Shown here piece by piece: positions 9,190 through 18,031 of a stretch of 64,000 bases of DNA; positions within the stretch are counted from its first letter, which is position 1, and every line of letters starts with the position of its first letter. A program made the translations under genes and the position numbers. The notes under the pieces are model-generated. The model saw only the letters and a list, made by a program, of their open reading frames with translations. It was not told the DNA's origin and ran no database searches. The stretch is from Micromonospora halotolerans (lineage in GTDB: Bacteria; Actinomycetota; Actinomycetes; Mycobacteriales; Micromonosporaceae), in contig NZ_CP134876.1 in assembly GCF_032108445.1 (NCBI RefSeq), positions 3,534,001 to 3,598,000 of the forward strand. Direction: 5' to 3'.

Positions 9190-9711
9190 ATGCCGGACGC
9201 ATCGGACCAGGAATACATCGAGTACGTCACCGCCCGCCTGCCGGCGCTGCGCCGGCTCGCGTACGGACTGTGCGGCGACCGCGACCAGGCCGACGACCTG
9301 GTGCAGGAGACCGCCACCCGGCTCTACCTGCGCTGGGCGCGGATCGGCGAGGTCGAGCAGCTCGACGCGTACGTCCGCACGGTGCTGGTGCGGCACTTCC
9401 TCGACACCCGGCGGCGCGGCTGGTGGCGGGTGCACCTGTTCGGCGGCCCACCGGACGTGCGGTCCACCGAGGACCGGGGCGTCGAGGAACGGACCGTGCT
9501 GCGCGACGCCCTGGCCGAGGTGCCGCCCCGCCAGCGGGCGGTGCTGGTGCTGCGCTTCCTGCACGACATGCCGGTCGAGGAGGTGGCCCGGACGCTGGGC
9601 TGCTCGGCCGGCACGGTGAAGAGCCAGACCTCGCACGGCCTGGCGGCGATGCGACGGCTGCTCGGAGATCGTGAGATGGCAGGCCGGACCGGAGAGGAGC
9701 GGTGGGCATGA
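9190..9711 (+). CDS. SigE-family (ECF-type) RNA polymerase sigma factor
   Basis: A 173-residue sigma factor with region 2 at about 15-75 (LAYGLCGDRDQADDLVQET) and region 4 at about 110-160 (PPRQRAVLVLRFLHDMPVEEVARTLG then GTVKSQTSHGLAAMR). This is the SigE-family of small sigma factors abundant in Streptomyces and Micromonospora. The ATG at 9190 has GGAGGT seven bases upstream. Its stop overlaps the next start as ATGA, so the next protein is very probably its regulatory partner. Confidence 0.93.
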   Translation: MPDASDQEYIEYVTARLPALRRLAYGLCGDRDQADDLVQETATRLYLRWARIGEVEQLDAYVRTVLVRHFLDTRRRGWWRVHLFGGPPDVRSTEDRGVEERTVLRDALAEVPPRQRAVLVLRFLHDMPVEEVARTLGCSAGTVKSQTSHGLAAMRRLLGDREMAGRTGEERWA

Positions 9712-10955
9712 GGACCGATGACGAACACGTCGCCGAGCAACTGCGGTGGCTGGACGACGAGCCGGCCGGCCCGCCCCGGGTCGACCTGCCGGGGGCGATC
9801 CGGGAGGCCCGCCGGCGCCGCCGCAACCGTCGGGTGGCGGCGGCCGGTGCCGTCGCGCTGGGTGTGCTGGCGGTGGCCGCGCTGCCGACGGCACTGGGCG
9901 GGAACGGGCGGGCGGCCCCCGCGCCGGCCGCGAGCCCCACCTCGTCGTTGCCCGGACCGCAGCCGACGGGCCCGTGGCAGGGGGTGTGCAGGGCCGAGCT
10001 ATTGCCCGTGCCGGGCGATCCACGGGCCGCGGTCACCGGCGGCGACCCGGACGGCCGGTGGCTGGTGGGCCGTCGGGCCCCGCAGGGGCAGGGCCTCACG
10101 GATCTCGGCCTGCTGATCTGGGAGGGGGACCGGGTCCGGGAGGTCGAGCTGCCGGGATCGATGCAGGAGTTGACGGATGTGAACCGGGCCGGCCTGGCGG
10201 TGGGTTCGTCGTGGGGGGCCGGCATGGAGTCGCGGGCGTGGGCGGTACGCAACGGCGAGGTCATCGGCCTGCCCGGGGGGACGGCCCGGGGCGCGACGGC
10301 CGTCAACGAGGCCGGGCGGATCGTCGGCTACCGCAACCTGGTTCCCGGGAAACCCTGGATCCAACGGCCGGTGGTCTGGGACTCCTACCAGAGCCGGCCG
10401 GTCGACCTGCCACTGCCCGGCCCGGAGTGGGAGGGCGCGGCCATCGGCATCGACGAGGACGGCACGATCCTGGCCGCGATGTCCGACGGGCACCCGGACA
10501 AGCCCGCCCGCGCGGTGGTGTGGCGTCCGGGCGCCGCTCGGCCGGAGGTGCTGCCGTTGCCGCGGGTGCCCGGCGGGAAGGCCGACCGGTTCTCGCCCCT
10601 GTCGTTGGCCGGTGGATGGGTGACCGGCACCGCCGAACGGGACACCAAGGTGGTTCCCCGGAGCGGCATACCCAGCTACCCGGTGCGGATCGACCTGCGG
10701 ACCGGGCGTGCGGAGGTGCTGACGGGCGTGCTCTGGGCCGGGACCGGCAACGGTCGGGGCTGGCTGGCCGGGTGGGTCGCCGATGACGTCCCCGGGGTGA
10801 TCACCGATACGAGGTCGGTGCGGCTGCCCGTGCCGGACGGCTGGCGCGGCGATCGGCAGGGCAGCGTGACCAGTTTCAGCGACGACGGCCGGGTCCTCGG
10901 CGGGAAGCTCGGCTCCGACGACCAGGTCCGGCCGGTGCGCTGGACCTGCCGGTGA
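9708..10955 (+). CDS. single-pass membrane protein with HAF/propeller-like repeats; candidate sigma-factor partner
   Basis: A 415-residue protein with a short cytosolic N-terminal segment (about 1-45, ending in an Arg-rich stretch), one transmembrane helix (about 46-64), a Pro/Ala/Ser linker, and an external domain with repeated units of the type DVNRAGLAVGSS, AVNEAGRIVGYR, GIDEDGTILAAM and FSDDGRVLGGK, as in HAF-repeat or beta-propeller proteins. The ATGA overlap with the sigma gene and the topology suggest an anti-sigma factor or sensor, but no zinc anti-sigma HxxxCxxC motif is present. Function is inferred from context. Confidence 0.72.
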   Translation: MRTDDEHVAEQLRWLDDEPAGPPRVDLPGAIREARRRRRNRRVAAAGAVALGVLAVAALPTALGGNGRAAPAPAASPTSSLPGPQPTGPWQGVCRAELLPVPGDPRAAVTGGDPDGRWLVGRRAPQGQGLTDLGLLIWEGDRVREVELPGSMQELTDVNRAGLAVGSSWGAGMESRAWAVRNGEVIGLPGGTARGATAVNEAGRIVGYRNLVPGKPWIQRPVVWDSYQSRPVDLPLPGPEWEGAAIGIDEDGTILAAMSDGHPDKPARAVVWRPGAARPEVLPLPRVPGGKADRFSPLSLAGGWVTGTAERDTKVVPRSGIPSYPVRIDLRTGRAEVLTGVLWAGTGNGRGWLAGWVADDVPGVITDTRSVRLPVPDGWRGDRQGSVTSFSDDGRVLGGKLGSDDQVRPVRWTCR

Positions 10956-10993
10956 CCGGTCCGGGGGGCGGTCCCGCACCGCCCCCGGACCGG
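10956..10993. terminator. strong bidirectional hairpin terminator
   Basis: CCGGTCCGGGGGGCGGT pairs with ACCGCCCCCGGACCGG (16 pairs, one bulged G, 5-nt loop) between two convergent genes. Confidence 0.8.
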
Positions 10994-10999
10994 AGCCGT

Positions 11000-12421
11000 T
11001 CAGCGCAGCCGGCGGATGTCCCCGTACGCCCGGTAGAAGCCGCCCCGGCCGGCCTCCCGGACCTCGGCGACCAGGTAGCGCGCGCCCGGCTCCCGGATGC
11101 CCTTCGGGAACTGCACCGACCAGTCCCGCCGGTAGCCGTCGGAGAGCACCCGGATGCGCGTCCGGCCGCCCTGCTCGACGCACTGCACCACGACGCCGGC
11201 CCGGTCGTCGGTGGTCACCTCGACGGTGGTCCAGGCGGCCGGCTCGGGCAGCCGGGCCGGGGCCTTCACGTCGACCACCTCGGGCACGCTGCCCGCCTCG
11301 GCCGCCCGGATCGCCGGCTCGCTGGCGTCGATGCAGGCCAGGTAGCCACCGGTGGTCACCACGTACAGCCGCTCGTCGTGGTACTGCATGGAGTAGGCCG
11401 AGCCGCACCCGGTGCCGAGCTTCCACAGCCGGTTGCCGGCCTCGTCGAAGCAGTAGATCGAGGAGGCGCTGTCGCCTGCGAAGACGTACCGGCCGCCCTC
11501 GGCGGTGGCGCAGGAGAAGACCGCCGAGTCGCACCGGTAGGTGCGTTCGGCGCGCCCGTCCTTGCGCAGGCGCACCACCTCGCGGGTGCCGGTGCCGGCG
11601 AACACGGCGTCGCGCTCCTGCCAGCCGAAGAGCACCGCGCCGGTGCGGGTGTGCCACAGCTCACGCCCGGTCCGCCAGTCGTAGCCGGTGACCCCCTGAG
11701 AGTGGCCGTGGTAGAGGGCGTCGGGGTCGCACCGCACCATCCAGGCGGAGCGGCCGCGCCCGGGCCGGCGCCAGAGGAACTCGTCCTCGTGGTCGACCGC
11801 GGCGATGCCGCCCTCGCGGTCGGAGACACCCAGCACGCCGTCGTGGATGTCCAGCCAGTAGATGTCGATGTCCGGGGCGATCGCGTACGCCACGCGGGGC
11901 ACCTTGCCGGAGAGGTCGTAGACGTTGCCGTCGTCGCAGCCCGCGTAGATCCAGGCGTCGTCGGCGACGATGCACTTCACCCCGTCGGGGAGGCGGACCT
12001 GGTGGAGCACCCGGGCGTCGTGGTCGAGCGTGGTGATCACGCCGTGCTCGTTGCCCACCATGCAGGTCCGCCCGTCGACGAAGATGCCGAACGCGGGCGC
12101 ACCCGAGGCGTAGCGCCAGAGGACCGGTGCGGTGCGGGCGGTGGACCGGGTGCTGACGATCTGCCGGCGGGAGACCGCCCGCTTCTGGCGTACGCCGGGC
12201 ACCGCCGGCGCGTAGCCCTTGCGGACCTTCTCGCCGATCTTCTTGGCGGCGGCGGCCCGGGCGCGGGCGTTGTCCGGATGGTTGCTGATCTTGACCTGGC
12301 CCTGGTCGCCGATCCGGCCGTAGCGCACGGTCATCGTGGTGTCGTCGACCACGACCTCGTAGAACTTGTGCGCTCCTCCGTCCACTTCGGACAGTTCGAG
12401 GTAAGTCGTCTCCTGCGACAT
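11000..12421 (-). CDS. WGR domain fused to a beta-propeller
   Basis: A 473-residue protein. Residues 1-75 form a WGR domain (YLELSEVDGGAHKFYEV, MTVRYGRIGDQGQ, the KKIGEKVRKGY tail), known in eukaryotic PARPs and in bacterial proteins as a nucleic-acid or interaction module. From about 100 to 400 there are PQQ-like propeller blades (for example GNEHGVITTLDHDARVLHQV, AGCDDGNVYDLSGKV, AGDSASSIYCFDEAGNRLW). No signal peptide, so the propeller is cytosolic. Many related proteins pair WGR with MolR-like or ATPase parts, but here it is joined to a propeller. The ATG has GGAGGC upstream and a TAGCGT box about 45 bp upstream. Biological role unknown. Confidence 0.82.
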   Translation of the reverse strand: MSQETTYLELSEVDGGAHKFYEVVVDDTTMTVRYGRIGDQGQVKISNHPDNARARAAAAKKIGEKVRKGYAPAVPGVRQKRAVSRRQIVSTRSTARTAPVLWRYASGAPAFGIFVDGRTCMVGNEHGVITTLDHDARVLHQVRLPDGVKCIVADDAWIYAGCDDGNVYDLSGKVPRVAYAIAPDIDIYWLDIHDGVLGVSDREGGIAAVDHEDEFLWRRPGRGRSAWMVRCDPDALYHGHSQGVTGYDWRTGRELWHTRTGAVLFGWQERDAVFAGTGTREVVRLRKDGRAERTYRCDSAVFSCATAEGGRYVFAGDSASSIYCFDEAGNRLWKLGTGCGSAYSMQYHDERLYVVTTGGYLACIDASEPAIRAAEAGSVPEVVDVKAPARLPEPAAWTTVEVTTDDRAGVVVQCVEQGGRTRIRVLSDGYRRDWSVQFPKGIREPGARYLVAEVREAGRGGFYRAYGDIRRLR

Positions 12422-12504
12422 GAAAGCCTCCGAGGGGAAGGGCCGGAACCGGCGACAGCGCCCACACGCTAACGACGCCCCCCGACAAAGATCGGGTCGT
12501 TCGG

Positions 12505-13893
12505 TCAGCGGCCGGCGTGGGAGAGGGCGTCGACGGCCTTGCGGGCGGCGATCAGCACCGGATCCCAGACCGGGGCGTACGGCGGCGCGTAGCCCAGGTC
12601 GAGCGCGGTCATCTCGTCCACTGTCATGTTGTTCCACAGCGCCACGGCCAGCGCGTCGATCCGCTTGGCCGCCTCGGACCAGCCGACGATCTGGGCGCCC
12701 AGCAGCCGGCCGCTGGGCCGCTCGGCGATCAGCTTGACCGTCATGGGCCGGGCTCCCGGGTAGTAGCCGGCCCGGTTGGTCGACTCGGCGAGCACGGTGA
12801 CGAACTCGAAGCCGGCCGCGGTGGCGTCCCGCTCGCGCAGGCCGGTGCGCCCGACCTCCAGCTCGCAGACCTTCGTCACCGCCGTGCCGATCACGCCGGG
12901 GAACGTCGCGTATCCGCCGCCGATGTTGATGCCGGCGACCCGGCCCTGCTTGTTGGCGTGGGTGCCGAGCGGGATGTGCATCGGCAGGCCGCTGACCCGG
13001 TGCAGCGTCTCCACGCAGTCACCGGCCGCGAAGACACCGGGCGCCCCGGGCACCCGCATCCTCCGGTCGACGCGGATCGCCCCGGACGGGCCGACCGGCA
13101 GGCCGGCGGCCTCGCCGAGCGCGGTGTTCGGGCGTACGCCCAGGCCCAGCACCACGACGTCGGCCGGGATCGGCCCCTCGTTGGTGACCACCGCGGCGAT
13201 CCGGCCGTCCCGCTCGTCGAGGCCGGTGACCGTCAGGCCGGAGCGGATGCCGATGCCGGTGCCGCGCATGGCCTCGGCCACCAGTTCGCCCATGTCCGGG
13301 TCCACGGTGGACATCGGCTGGTCGGCCTGCTCGACCAGGTCGACCGAGAGCCCGTGGTGCAGCAGCGCCTCGGCCATCTCGACCCCGATGTAGCCGCCGC
13401 CGACCACCACGGCGCGGCGGGGGCGGGGATCGCGCTCCAGCCAGTCCAGCAGGGCGGTGCCGTCGTCGAGGGTCTGCATGCCGAACACGCCGGCCACGCC
13501 GCCGAGGGCCCACTCGGGCTGGACGGGGCGCGCGCCGGTGGCGTACACGAGGGTGTCGAAGCCGGTGCGGACCTCGCCGCCGCCCTCCAGATCCCGGGCG
13601 ACCACCTCGCGGCGGTCCAGGTCGATCTCGGTGACCTCGTGACGCAGCCGGACGTCGACGTCGAACTTGTCCCGGAACGTGGCCGGGTCGCGGGCGACGA
13701 GCTGGTCCCGCCCCGGGACCAGCCCGCTGACCCAGTAGGGGATGCCGCACGCCGAGTAGGAGGTGAAGTGGCCGCGCTCGAAGGCGACGATCTCCAGGTC
13801 GGCCCGGTCGCGGAGGCGCCGGGCCTGGGAGGCCGCCGACATGCCGGCGGCGTCCCCGCCGACGACGACCATCCGCTCCGCCACGACGCTCAT
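12505..13893 (-). CDS. FAD-dependent oxidoreductase, CoA-disulfide-reductase-like
   Basis: A 462-residue pyridine nucleotide-disulfide oxidoreductase. It has an N-terminal FAD Rossmann motif (VVVGGDAAGMSAA), the active-site cysteine in YSACGIPYW, a second NAD(P)H-binding motif (AVVVGGGYIGVEMAEAL near 150-165), the FAD-binding GVFAAGDC and the C-terminal dimerisation domain. The single cysteine in SACGIPY is characteristic of CoA-disulfide reductases and NADH oxidases of the Nox/Cdr group rather than thioredoxin reductases. The ATG at 13893 is chosen; an internal Met7 is possible. It would recycle low-molecular-weight disulfides or oxygen. Confidence 0.88.
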   Translation of the reverse strand: MSVVAERMVVVGGDAAGMSAASQARRLRDRADLEIVAFERGHFTSYSACGIPYWVSGLVPGRDQLVARDPATFRDKFDVDVRLRHEVTEIDLDRREVVARDLEGGGEVRTGFDTLVYATGARPVQPEWALGGVAGVFGMQTLDDGTALLDWLERDPRPRRAVVVGGGYIGVEMAEALLHHGLSVDLVEQADQPMSTVDPDMGELVAEAMRGTGIGIRSGLTVTGLDERDGRIAAVVTNEGPIPADVVVLGLGVRPNTALGEAAGLPVGPSGAIRVDRRMRVPGAPGVFAAGDCVETLHRVSGLPMHIPLGTHANKQGRVAGINIGGGYATFPGVIGTAVTKVCELEVGRTGLRERDATAAGFEFVTVLAESTNRAGYYPGARPMTVKLIAERPSGRLLGAQIVGWSEAAKRIDALAVALWNNMTVDEMTALDLGYAPPYAPVWDPVLIAARKAVDALSHAGR

Positions 13894-13924
13894 CCTGTCA
13901 CGCCGGCCCGGTCGGCGGGGGCGC

Positions 13925-15064
13925 TCAGCCCCGGGTCTGCCGCGCCACGTCCGCGACCACGTCGACCATCTTGCCGGTACGCGCGAAGACCGCCCGTTGC
14001 CGGGCCGCGCCGCTGCCGTGCCGGCGCAGCCCACCCAGCAGGTCGGTCACCCGGTCGAGGTCGCCGTGCCGCTCCAGTTCCGGGCGGACCCGCTCGACCA
14101 GCCCGTCCAGCAGCTCCCAGGCCGGGCGCAGCTCGCCGTCGGTCAGGTCGACGCCCTCGCCCTCCAGCCCGTCGTGGGCCGCCCGCCAGTGCGCGGCGAC
14201 CAGCAGGTGGTGGTCGGTGTTGATGGCCGGCCGCCCCTCGGCGATCTCCGTCATGGCGGTGGCCACCAGGGCCCGGACCAGGGCGGCGACCAGCACCGCG
14301 TCGTCCACCGACGGGCAGACGTCACCGATCCGGATCTCCACGGTCGGGTACTTGGCGGAGAGCCGGGCGTACCAGTAGAGCATTCCCTCGTCGAGCATCA
14401 TGCCGCTGGCGATGAGCTGCCGGATCAGCCGCTCGTAGTGCTCGTGCGACTCCAGCCAGGGGGTGGGCGCCACCGACGGCCAGCGCTCCCATTCCACGGA
14501 GCGCCAGCTCGCGTAGCCGGTGTCCTCGCCCTTGGCGAACGGGGAGTTGGCGGTGACCGCGTGCAGGATCGGCAGCCAGGGCCGGACGTGGTTGAGCACC
14601 TGCACCCCGATCTCCGCGTCCGGGATGCCGACGTGCACGTGCATGCCGTTGTTGCCCGGGCCGGGCACCAGCAGCCGGAACCGCTCGATCATCCGGTCGA
14701 AGCGGGGCTTGTCCACCACCGGCGGCACCGGCCCGTCCACCGGGCCGGTGCCGATGGCCAGCAGCTGGACGCCGGCCCGCTCGGCGGCGGCCGACAGCTC
14801 GGCGCGGAGCATGCCGAGCGAGTGCCGGATCGAGGAGAGTTCCAGCCCGGGTGGGCTGCCGATCTCGATCTGGCTGGTCTGGAACTCCCGCTCGACCTGG
14901 CCCCGCAGCTCGGCCGGCACCTGTTCCATGACCAGGTCGACGGCGGGCACCGCGGTCCCGGTGTGCGGGTCGACGAGAAGGAACTCCTCCTCCACGCCGA
15001 CTGTCAGCAGGTCCGTGCCGCCCGGTGCGGCGCTCCGTTCCCGCTCCGCCACTGACCCGCTCAT
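13925..15064 (-). CDS. YbdK-type carboxylate-amine ligase (glutamate-cysteine ligase family 2)
   Basis: A 379-residue GCS2-family ligase. Seen are the start motif TVGVEEEFLLVDP with nucleotide/metal glutamates, the QTSQIEIGSP strand, NNGMHVHVGIPD, and IRIGDVCPSVDDAV. E. coli YbdK has weak gamma-glutamylcysteine synthetase activity; most actinobacterial paralogues have unknown substrates. The ATG at 15064 is used because the upstream open frame lacks family similarity. It sits next to, and in the same direction as, the disulfide reductase (31 bp apart), which is suggestive of thiol metabolism but not proof. Confidence 0.85.
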   Translation of the reverse strand: MSGSVAERERSAAPGGTDLLTVGVEEEFLLVDPHTGTAVPAVDLVMEQVPAELRGQVEREFQTSQIEIGSPPGLELSSIRHSLGMLRAELSAAAERAGVQLLAIGTGPVDGPVPPVVDKPRFDRMIERFRLLVPGPGNNGMHVHVGIPDAEIGVQVLNHVRPWLPILHAVTANSPFAKGEDTGYASWRSVEWERWPSVAPTPWLESHEHYERLIRQLIASGMMLDEGMLYWYARLSAKYPTVEIRIGDVCPSVDDAVLVAALVRALVATAMTEIAEGRPAINTDHHLLVAAHWRAAHDGLEGEGVDLTDGELRPAWELLDGLVERVRPELERHGDLDRVTDLLGGLRRHGSGAARQRAVFARTGKMVDVVADVARQTRG

Positions 15065-15378
15065 CGAGACCACCGTCCACTCCGTACCGGCCGCGGCACC
15101 GTGCCGCGCGGTCGACGCTCTGTTACCCACCGTGTCGGCGGGGGGAAACGCCCCGGACGGCGTGTCGTCGGCTACGCGCCGGTTCACGTCCCCCGTTCGG
15201 GTGGTCGCCGAGCCCCGGCGGGGACAGGGATTTCGCCCGCGCGGGCGGGCCGGCGGGCCGCGTGCCCGCGGTCGGGCCCGCCCCCGGCGCCCCGTCGCGG
15301 ACGGTGACGACGGGGCCGAGAGGGCGGCGGCGTCGCGATCGTGTCCCGGGACGTGACAGCGGGTTCTAGAGTCAGCGT
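15065..15378. other. 314-bp divergent intergenic region
   Basis: Between the ligase gene (minus) and the DUF6412 gene (plus). Features seen: a 15-bp dyad GCGGCAC-C-GTGCCGC at 15093-15107, 29 bp before the ligase ATG; a 10-bp palindrome GTCCCGGGAC at 15343-15352; and a TAGAGT -10 box at 15367-15372 serving the plus-strand gene. Nothing else recognisable; short open frames here are GC-rich noise. Confidence 0.5.
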
Positions 15379-15657
15379 GTGATCGGGATGCTGGTGAGCG
15401 GGACGTGGGCGTACGCCCTCACCCTGCTCGCGGACCGCCCGGCCGGCCTGCTGGCCGGCGCGGCGGTGGCCGCGGCGCTGCTGCTGGCGACGCTGCTCGC
15501 GCTGCGGGTCCGGGCGCTGCCCGCGCCGCCCGCCGGCCCGCTCGCCGTCGCCCTGCGGGCCCGGGCCCGGCACCGCCGGGTGCCCCGCCAGGTCGACCCG
15601 GACGCACCGGGGCGGCCGCGTCCCCGCGCGCCCGGGCCGCGCCCCTCGGCCGCGTAG
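15379..15657 (+). CDS. small membrane protein of the DUF6412 type
   Basis: A 92-residue protein with one or two hydrophobic helices (about 8-45) and a basic, Pro-rich C-terminal tail. The GTG start is six bases after TAGAGT, so probably leaderless. Genes of this kind sit directly ahead of a YidC/Oxa1 paralogue in actinobacteria, as here. The function is unknown; a helper of the downstream insertase is possible. The DUF assignment is from memory of the family pattern, not from a search. Confidence 0.6.
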   Translation: MIGMLVSGTWAYALTLLADRPAGLLAGAAVAAALLLATLLALRVRALPAPPAGPLAVALRARARHRRVPRQVDPDAPGRPRPRAPGPRPSAA

Positions 15658-15775
15658 CCACCTCGCCGGGTCCTCCTCCGGCGCATGCTCGCCGCGCGGC
15701 CGGTTCCGTCGTCATCCGTCCCGCGGGACGCGCCGTCCCGCCGGGGCATCCGGAATCGGACCGAGGGGTCTTCCC

Positions 15776-16519
15776 ATGCTCGCCTTCGCACCACTGCACG
15801 CCGCGGCGTCCGCCGCCGGCGCCGTCGTCACCTGGCTGGCCGACTCGCTCGCCCCGCTGGCCGGCGGGGCCGCCACGGCCGCCGCGATCGTCCTGTTCAC
15901 CGTCGGGGTCCGGCTGCTGATCTCGCCGCTCACCCTGGCCCAGGTCCGCGGGGAGCGGCGCCGCGCGGCACTCGCCCCCGAGGTCCGCGACCTCCAGCGG
16001 CGGTACGCCGACGATCCCGGCCGCATGCAGAGCGAGTTGTTCGCGCTCTACCGGCGGGCCGGGGCGAGCCCGGTCGCGGGCTGCCTGCCGGCGCTGTTGC
16101 AGGCGCCGTTCTTCCTGGTCATGTACCGCCTCTTCGCCACCGGTGACGGCTACCCGCGGCTGCTGGACGAGAAGCTGGCCGGCGTACCGCTGGGGTGGCA
16201 TCTCGGCGACGGGCTGACCGGCCCGGTGGTGGCGGTCTTCGGCGTGCTGCTGGGGGTGCTGCTGGTGCTGGCCTGGTGGTCGTCCCGGCGGGCGCGCCGG
16301 GCGGCCGCGGCCACCGGCACCATCGCCGGCGCGCCCACCGAGGGCCCGGGCGCCGCGGTGCTGGGCCGGCTCGTGCCGCTGCTGCCGTTCACCACGGTGC
16401 TGGTGGCGCTGGTGGTGCCGCTCGCGGCGGTGCTCTACCTGGTCACCACGACGGCGTGGACCGCGCTGGAGCAGGCGGTTCTGCGCCGGCCCCAGCCGGA
16501 AGGCATCGACGCACGTTGA
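15776..16519 (+). CDS. yidC: YidC/Oxa1-family membrane protein insertase (second, short paralogue)
   Basis: A 247-residue Oxa1-superfamily insertase. The core is visible: TVGVRLLISPLTLAQVRGERRRAALAPEV, then the RYADDPGRMQSELFALYRRAG cytosolic hairpin, PVAGCLPALLQAPFFLVMYRLF, and three further transmembrane segments. Length is short, without a periplasmic domain, as usual in Gram-positives. The main chromosomal yidC lies in the rnpA-jag cluster near the origin, which is not here, so this is a paralogue for a restricted client set. Its stop codon overlaps the -35 box of the next gene. Confidence 0.85.
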   Translation: MLAFAPLHAAASAAGAVVTWLADSLAPLAGGAATAAAIVLFTVGVRLLISPLTLAQVRGERRRAALAPEVRDLQRRYADDPGRMQSELFALYRRAGASPVAGCLPALLQAPFFLVMYRLFATGDGYPRLLDEKLAGVPLGWHLGDGLTGPVVAVFGVLLGVLLVLAWWSSRRARRAAAATGTIAGAPTEGPGAAVLGRLVPLLPFTTVLVALVVPLAAVLYLVTTTAWTALEQAVLRRPQPEGIDAR

Positions 16520-16568
16520 CAAGTGTGGGGACGGGCGCGTAGAAATCGCTCTCAAGAGAGCGCTCTCT
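16516..16568 (+). promoter_or_regulatory. promoter with overlapping LacI-type operator for the GH16 gene
   Basis: TTGACA at 16516-16521 and TAGAAA at 16540-16545 are 18 bp apart, a near-consensus housekeeping promoter. Directly behind the -10, at 16555-16568, lies the perfect 14-bp palindrome AGAGAGCGCTCTCT, with an overlapping second dyad GCTCTC-AA-GAGAGC at 16548-16561. A central GCGC flanked by symmetric arms is typical of LacI-family sugar repressor sites (for example the CebR box). The position over the transcription start implies repression relieved by a sugar inducer. Confidence 0.75.
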
Positions 16569-16597
16569 CCTGCCCGTCCCCGCAGAGAGGCACCCCG

Positions 16598-18022
16598 ATG
16601 AACCCTGTTCCGGCGGCCGCGGCCGCCCCCTCCGCCGTGCGCCGGTCCCGCCGGCGGCTCTCCCTGGCGGCCGCCGTGCTCGCCACCGCCACCGCCCTCG
16701 CGACCGTCACGATGACCGCGCACGCCGCCGTGCCGCCGCCGCCCACCGGCTGGAATCTGGTGTGGAGCGACGACTTCACCGGCGCGGCCGGCACCCTGCC
16801 CTCGTCGGCCAACTGGATCATCGACACCGGCACCAGCTACCCGGGTGGCCCGGGGAACTGGGGCACCGGTGAGATCCAGACCTACACCGCCAGCACCGCC
16901 AACCTGGCCCACGACGGTGCCGGCAACCTCCGGATCACCCCGCTCAAGGACGCCTCCGGGCGGTGGACCTCGGCCCGGATCGAGACGGTCCGCGCCAACT
17001 TCAAGCCACCGGCCGGGGGAGTCCTGGCCCTGGAGGGCCGGATCCAGATGCCCAACGTGACCGGGGCGCAGGCCGCCGGCTACTGGCCGGCCTTCTGGGC
17101 GCTCGGCTCCCCGTACCGGGGCAACTACCAGAACTGGCCGGGCATCGGCGAGTTCGACATCATGGAGAACGTCAACGGGATCAACTCGGTCTGGGGAGTG
17201 CTGCACTGCGGCGTCGCCCCGGGCGGGCCGTGCAACGAGTTCAACGGCATCGGGGCCTCCCGCGCCTGCCCGGGCAGCACCTGCCAGTCGGCGTTCCACA
17301 CCTACCGCTTCGAGTGGGACGCCTCGATCAGCCCCCAGCAGTTGCGCTGGTACGTGGACGGTCAGCTGTTCCACACCGTGAGCCAGAACCAGGTCGGCGA
17401 ACCGTACTGGGGTCAGATGACCAACCACGCCGGCTACTTCCTGCTGCTCAACGTGGCGATGGGCGGCGGCTTCCCGGACGGGGTGGCCGGCTCCGCGACC
17501 CCCACCGCGTCGACCGTCTCCGGCCGGCCCATGGTCGTCGACTACGTGGCCGCCTACACCCGCGGTGGCGGCGGCACGCCGTCGCCGACCCCGACCACGC
17601 CCCCGCCCGGCGGGGTGGTGGACGCGTACTCGACGATCCAGGCCGAGGCGTTCAGCGGGCAGAACGGGGTGCAGGTGGAGACGTGCGCCGAGGGCGGCCA
17701 GGACATCGGCTGGCTGGCCAACGGCGACTGGGCCCGCTACGACAACGTCGACTTCGGGGCCACGCCGCCGAAGGACTTCGTGGCCCGGGTCGCCTCCGGC
17801 GCGCCCGGCGGGGTGAGCGGGCTGGTTCAGGTGCGGGTGGACAGCCCGACCAACGCGCCGATCGGCAGCTTCGCGGTCGCCAACACCGGCGGCTGGCAGA
17901 GCTGGCGCTCGGTGCCCGGCAACCTCGCCGCCGTCACCGGTCGGCACACCGTCTACCTGACCTTCAGCAGCGGCCAGCCGGCCGACTTCGTCAACGTCAA
18001 CTGGTTCACCTTCCGGCGCTGA
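16598..18022 (+). CDS. secreted GH16 endoglucanase (laminarinase-type) with CBM6
   Basis: A 474-residue exported glycoside hydrolase. A twin-basic signal peptide with cleavage near AHA (about residue 45) is followed by a GH16 catalytic domain (about 50-320) with the active-site motif GEFDIMEN: nucleophile Glu185, Asp187, acid/base Glu190. A Gly/Thr/Pro linker (about 325-340) leads to a C-terminal beta-sandwich (about 345-474, starting YSTIQAEAFSGQNGVQ) typical of CBM6. Likely substrate is beta-1,3-glucan. I chose the ATG at 16598, behind GAGAGG and downstream of the promoter and operator. Regulation by a LacI-type repressor is expected. Confidence 0.92.
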   Translation: MNPVPAAAAAPSAVRRSRRRLSLAAAVLATATALATVTMTAHAAVPPPPTGWNLVWSDDFTGAAGTLPSSANWIIDTGTSYPGGPGNWGTGEIQTYTASTANLAHDGAGNLRITPLKDASGRWTSARIETVRANFKPPAGGVLALEGRIQMPNVTGAQAAGYWPAFWALGSPYRGNYQNWPGIGEFDIMENVNGINSVWGVLHCGVAPGGPCNEFNGIGASRACPGSTCQSAFHTYRFEWDASISPQQLRWYVDGQLFHTVSQNQVGEPYWGQMTNHAGYFLLLNVAMGGGFPDGVAGSATPTASTVSGRPMVVDYVAAYTRGGGGTPSPTPTTPPPGGVVDAYSTIQAEAFSGQNGVQVETCAEGGQDIGWLANGDWARYDNVDFGATPPKDFVARVASGAPGGVSGLVQVRVDSPTNAPIGSFAVANTGGWQSWRSVPGNLAAVTGRHTVYLTFSSGQPADFVNVNWFTFRR

Positions 18023-18031
18023 GCGGCCGGC

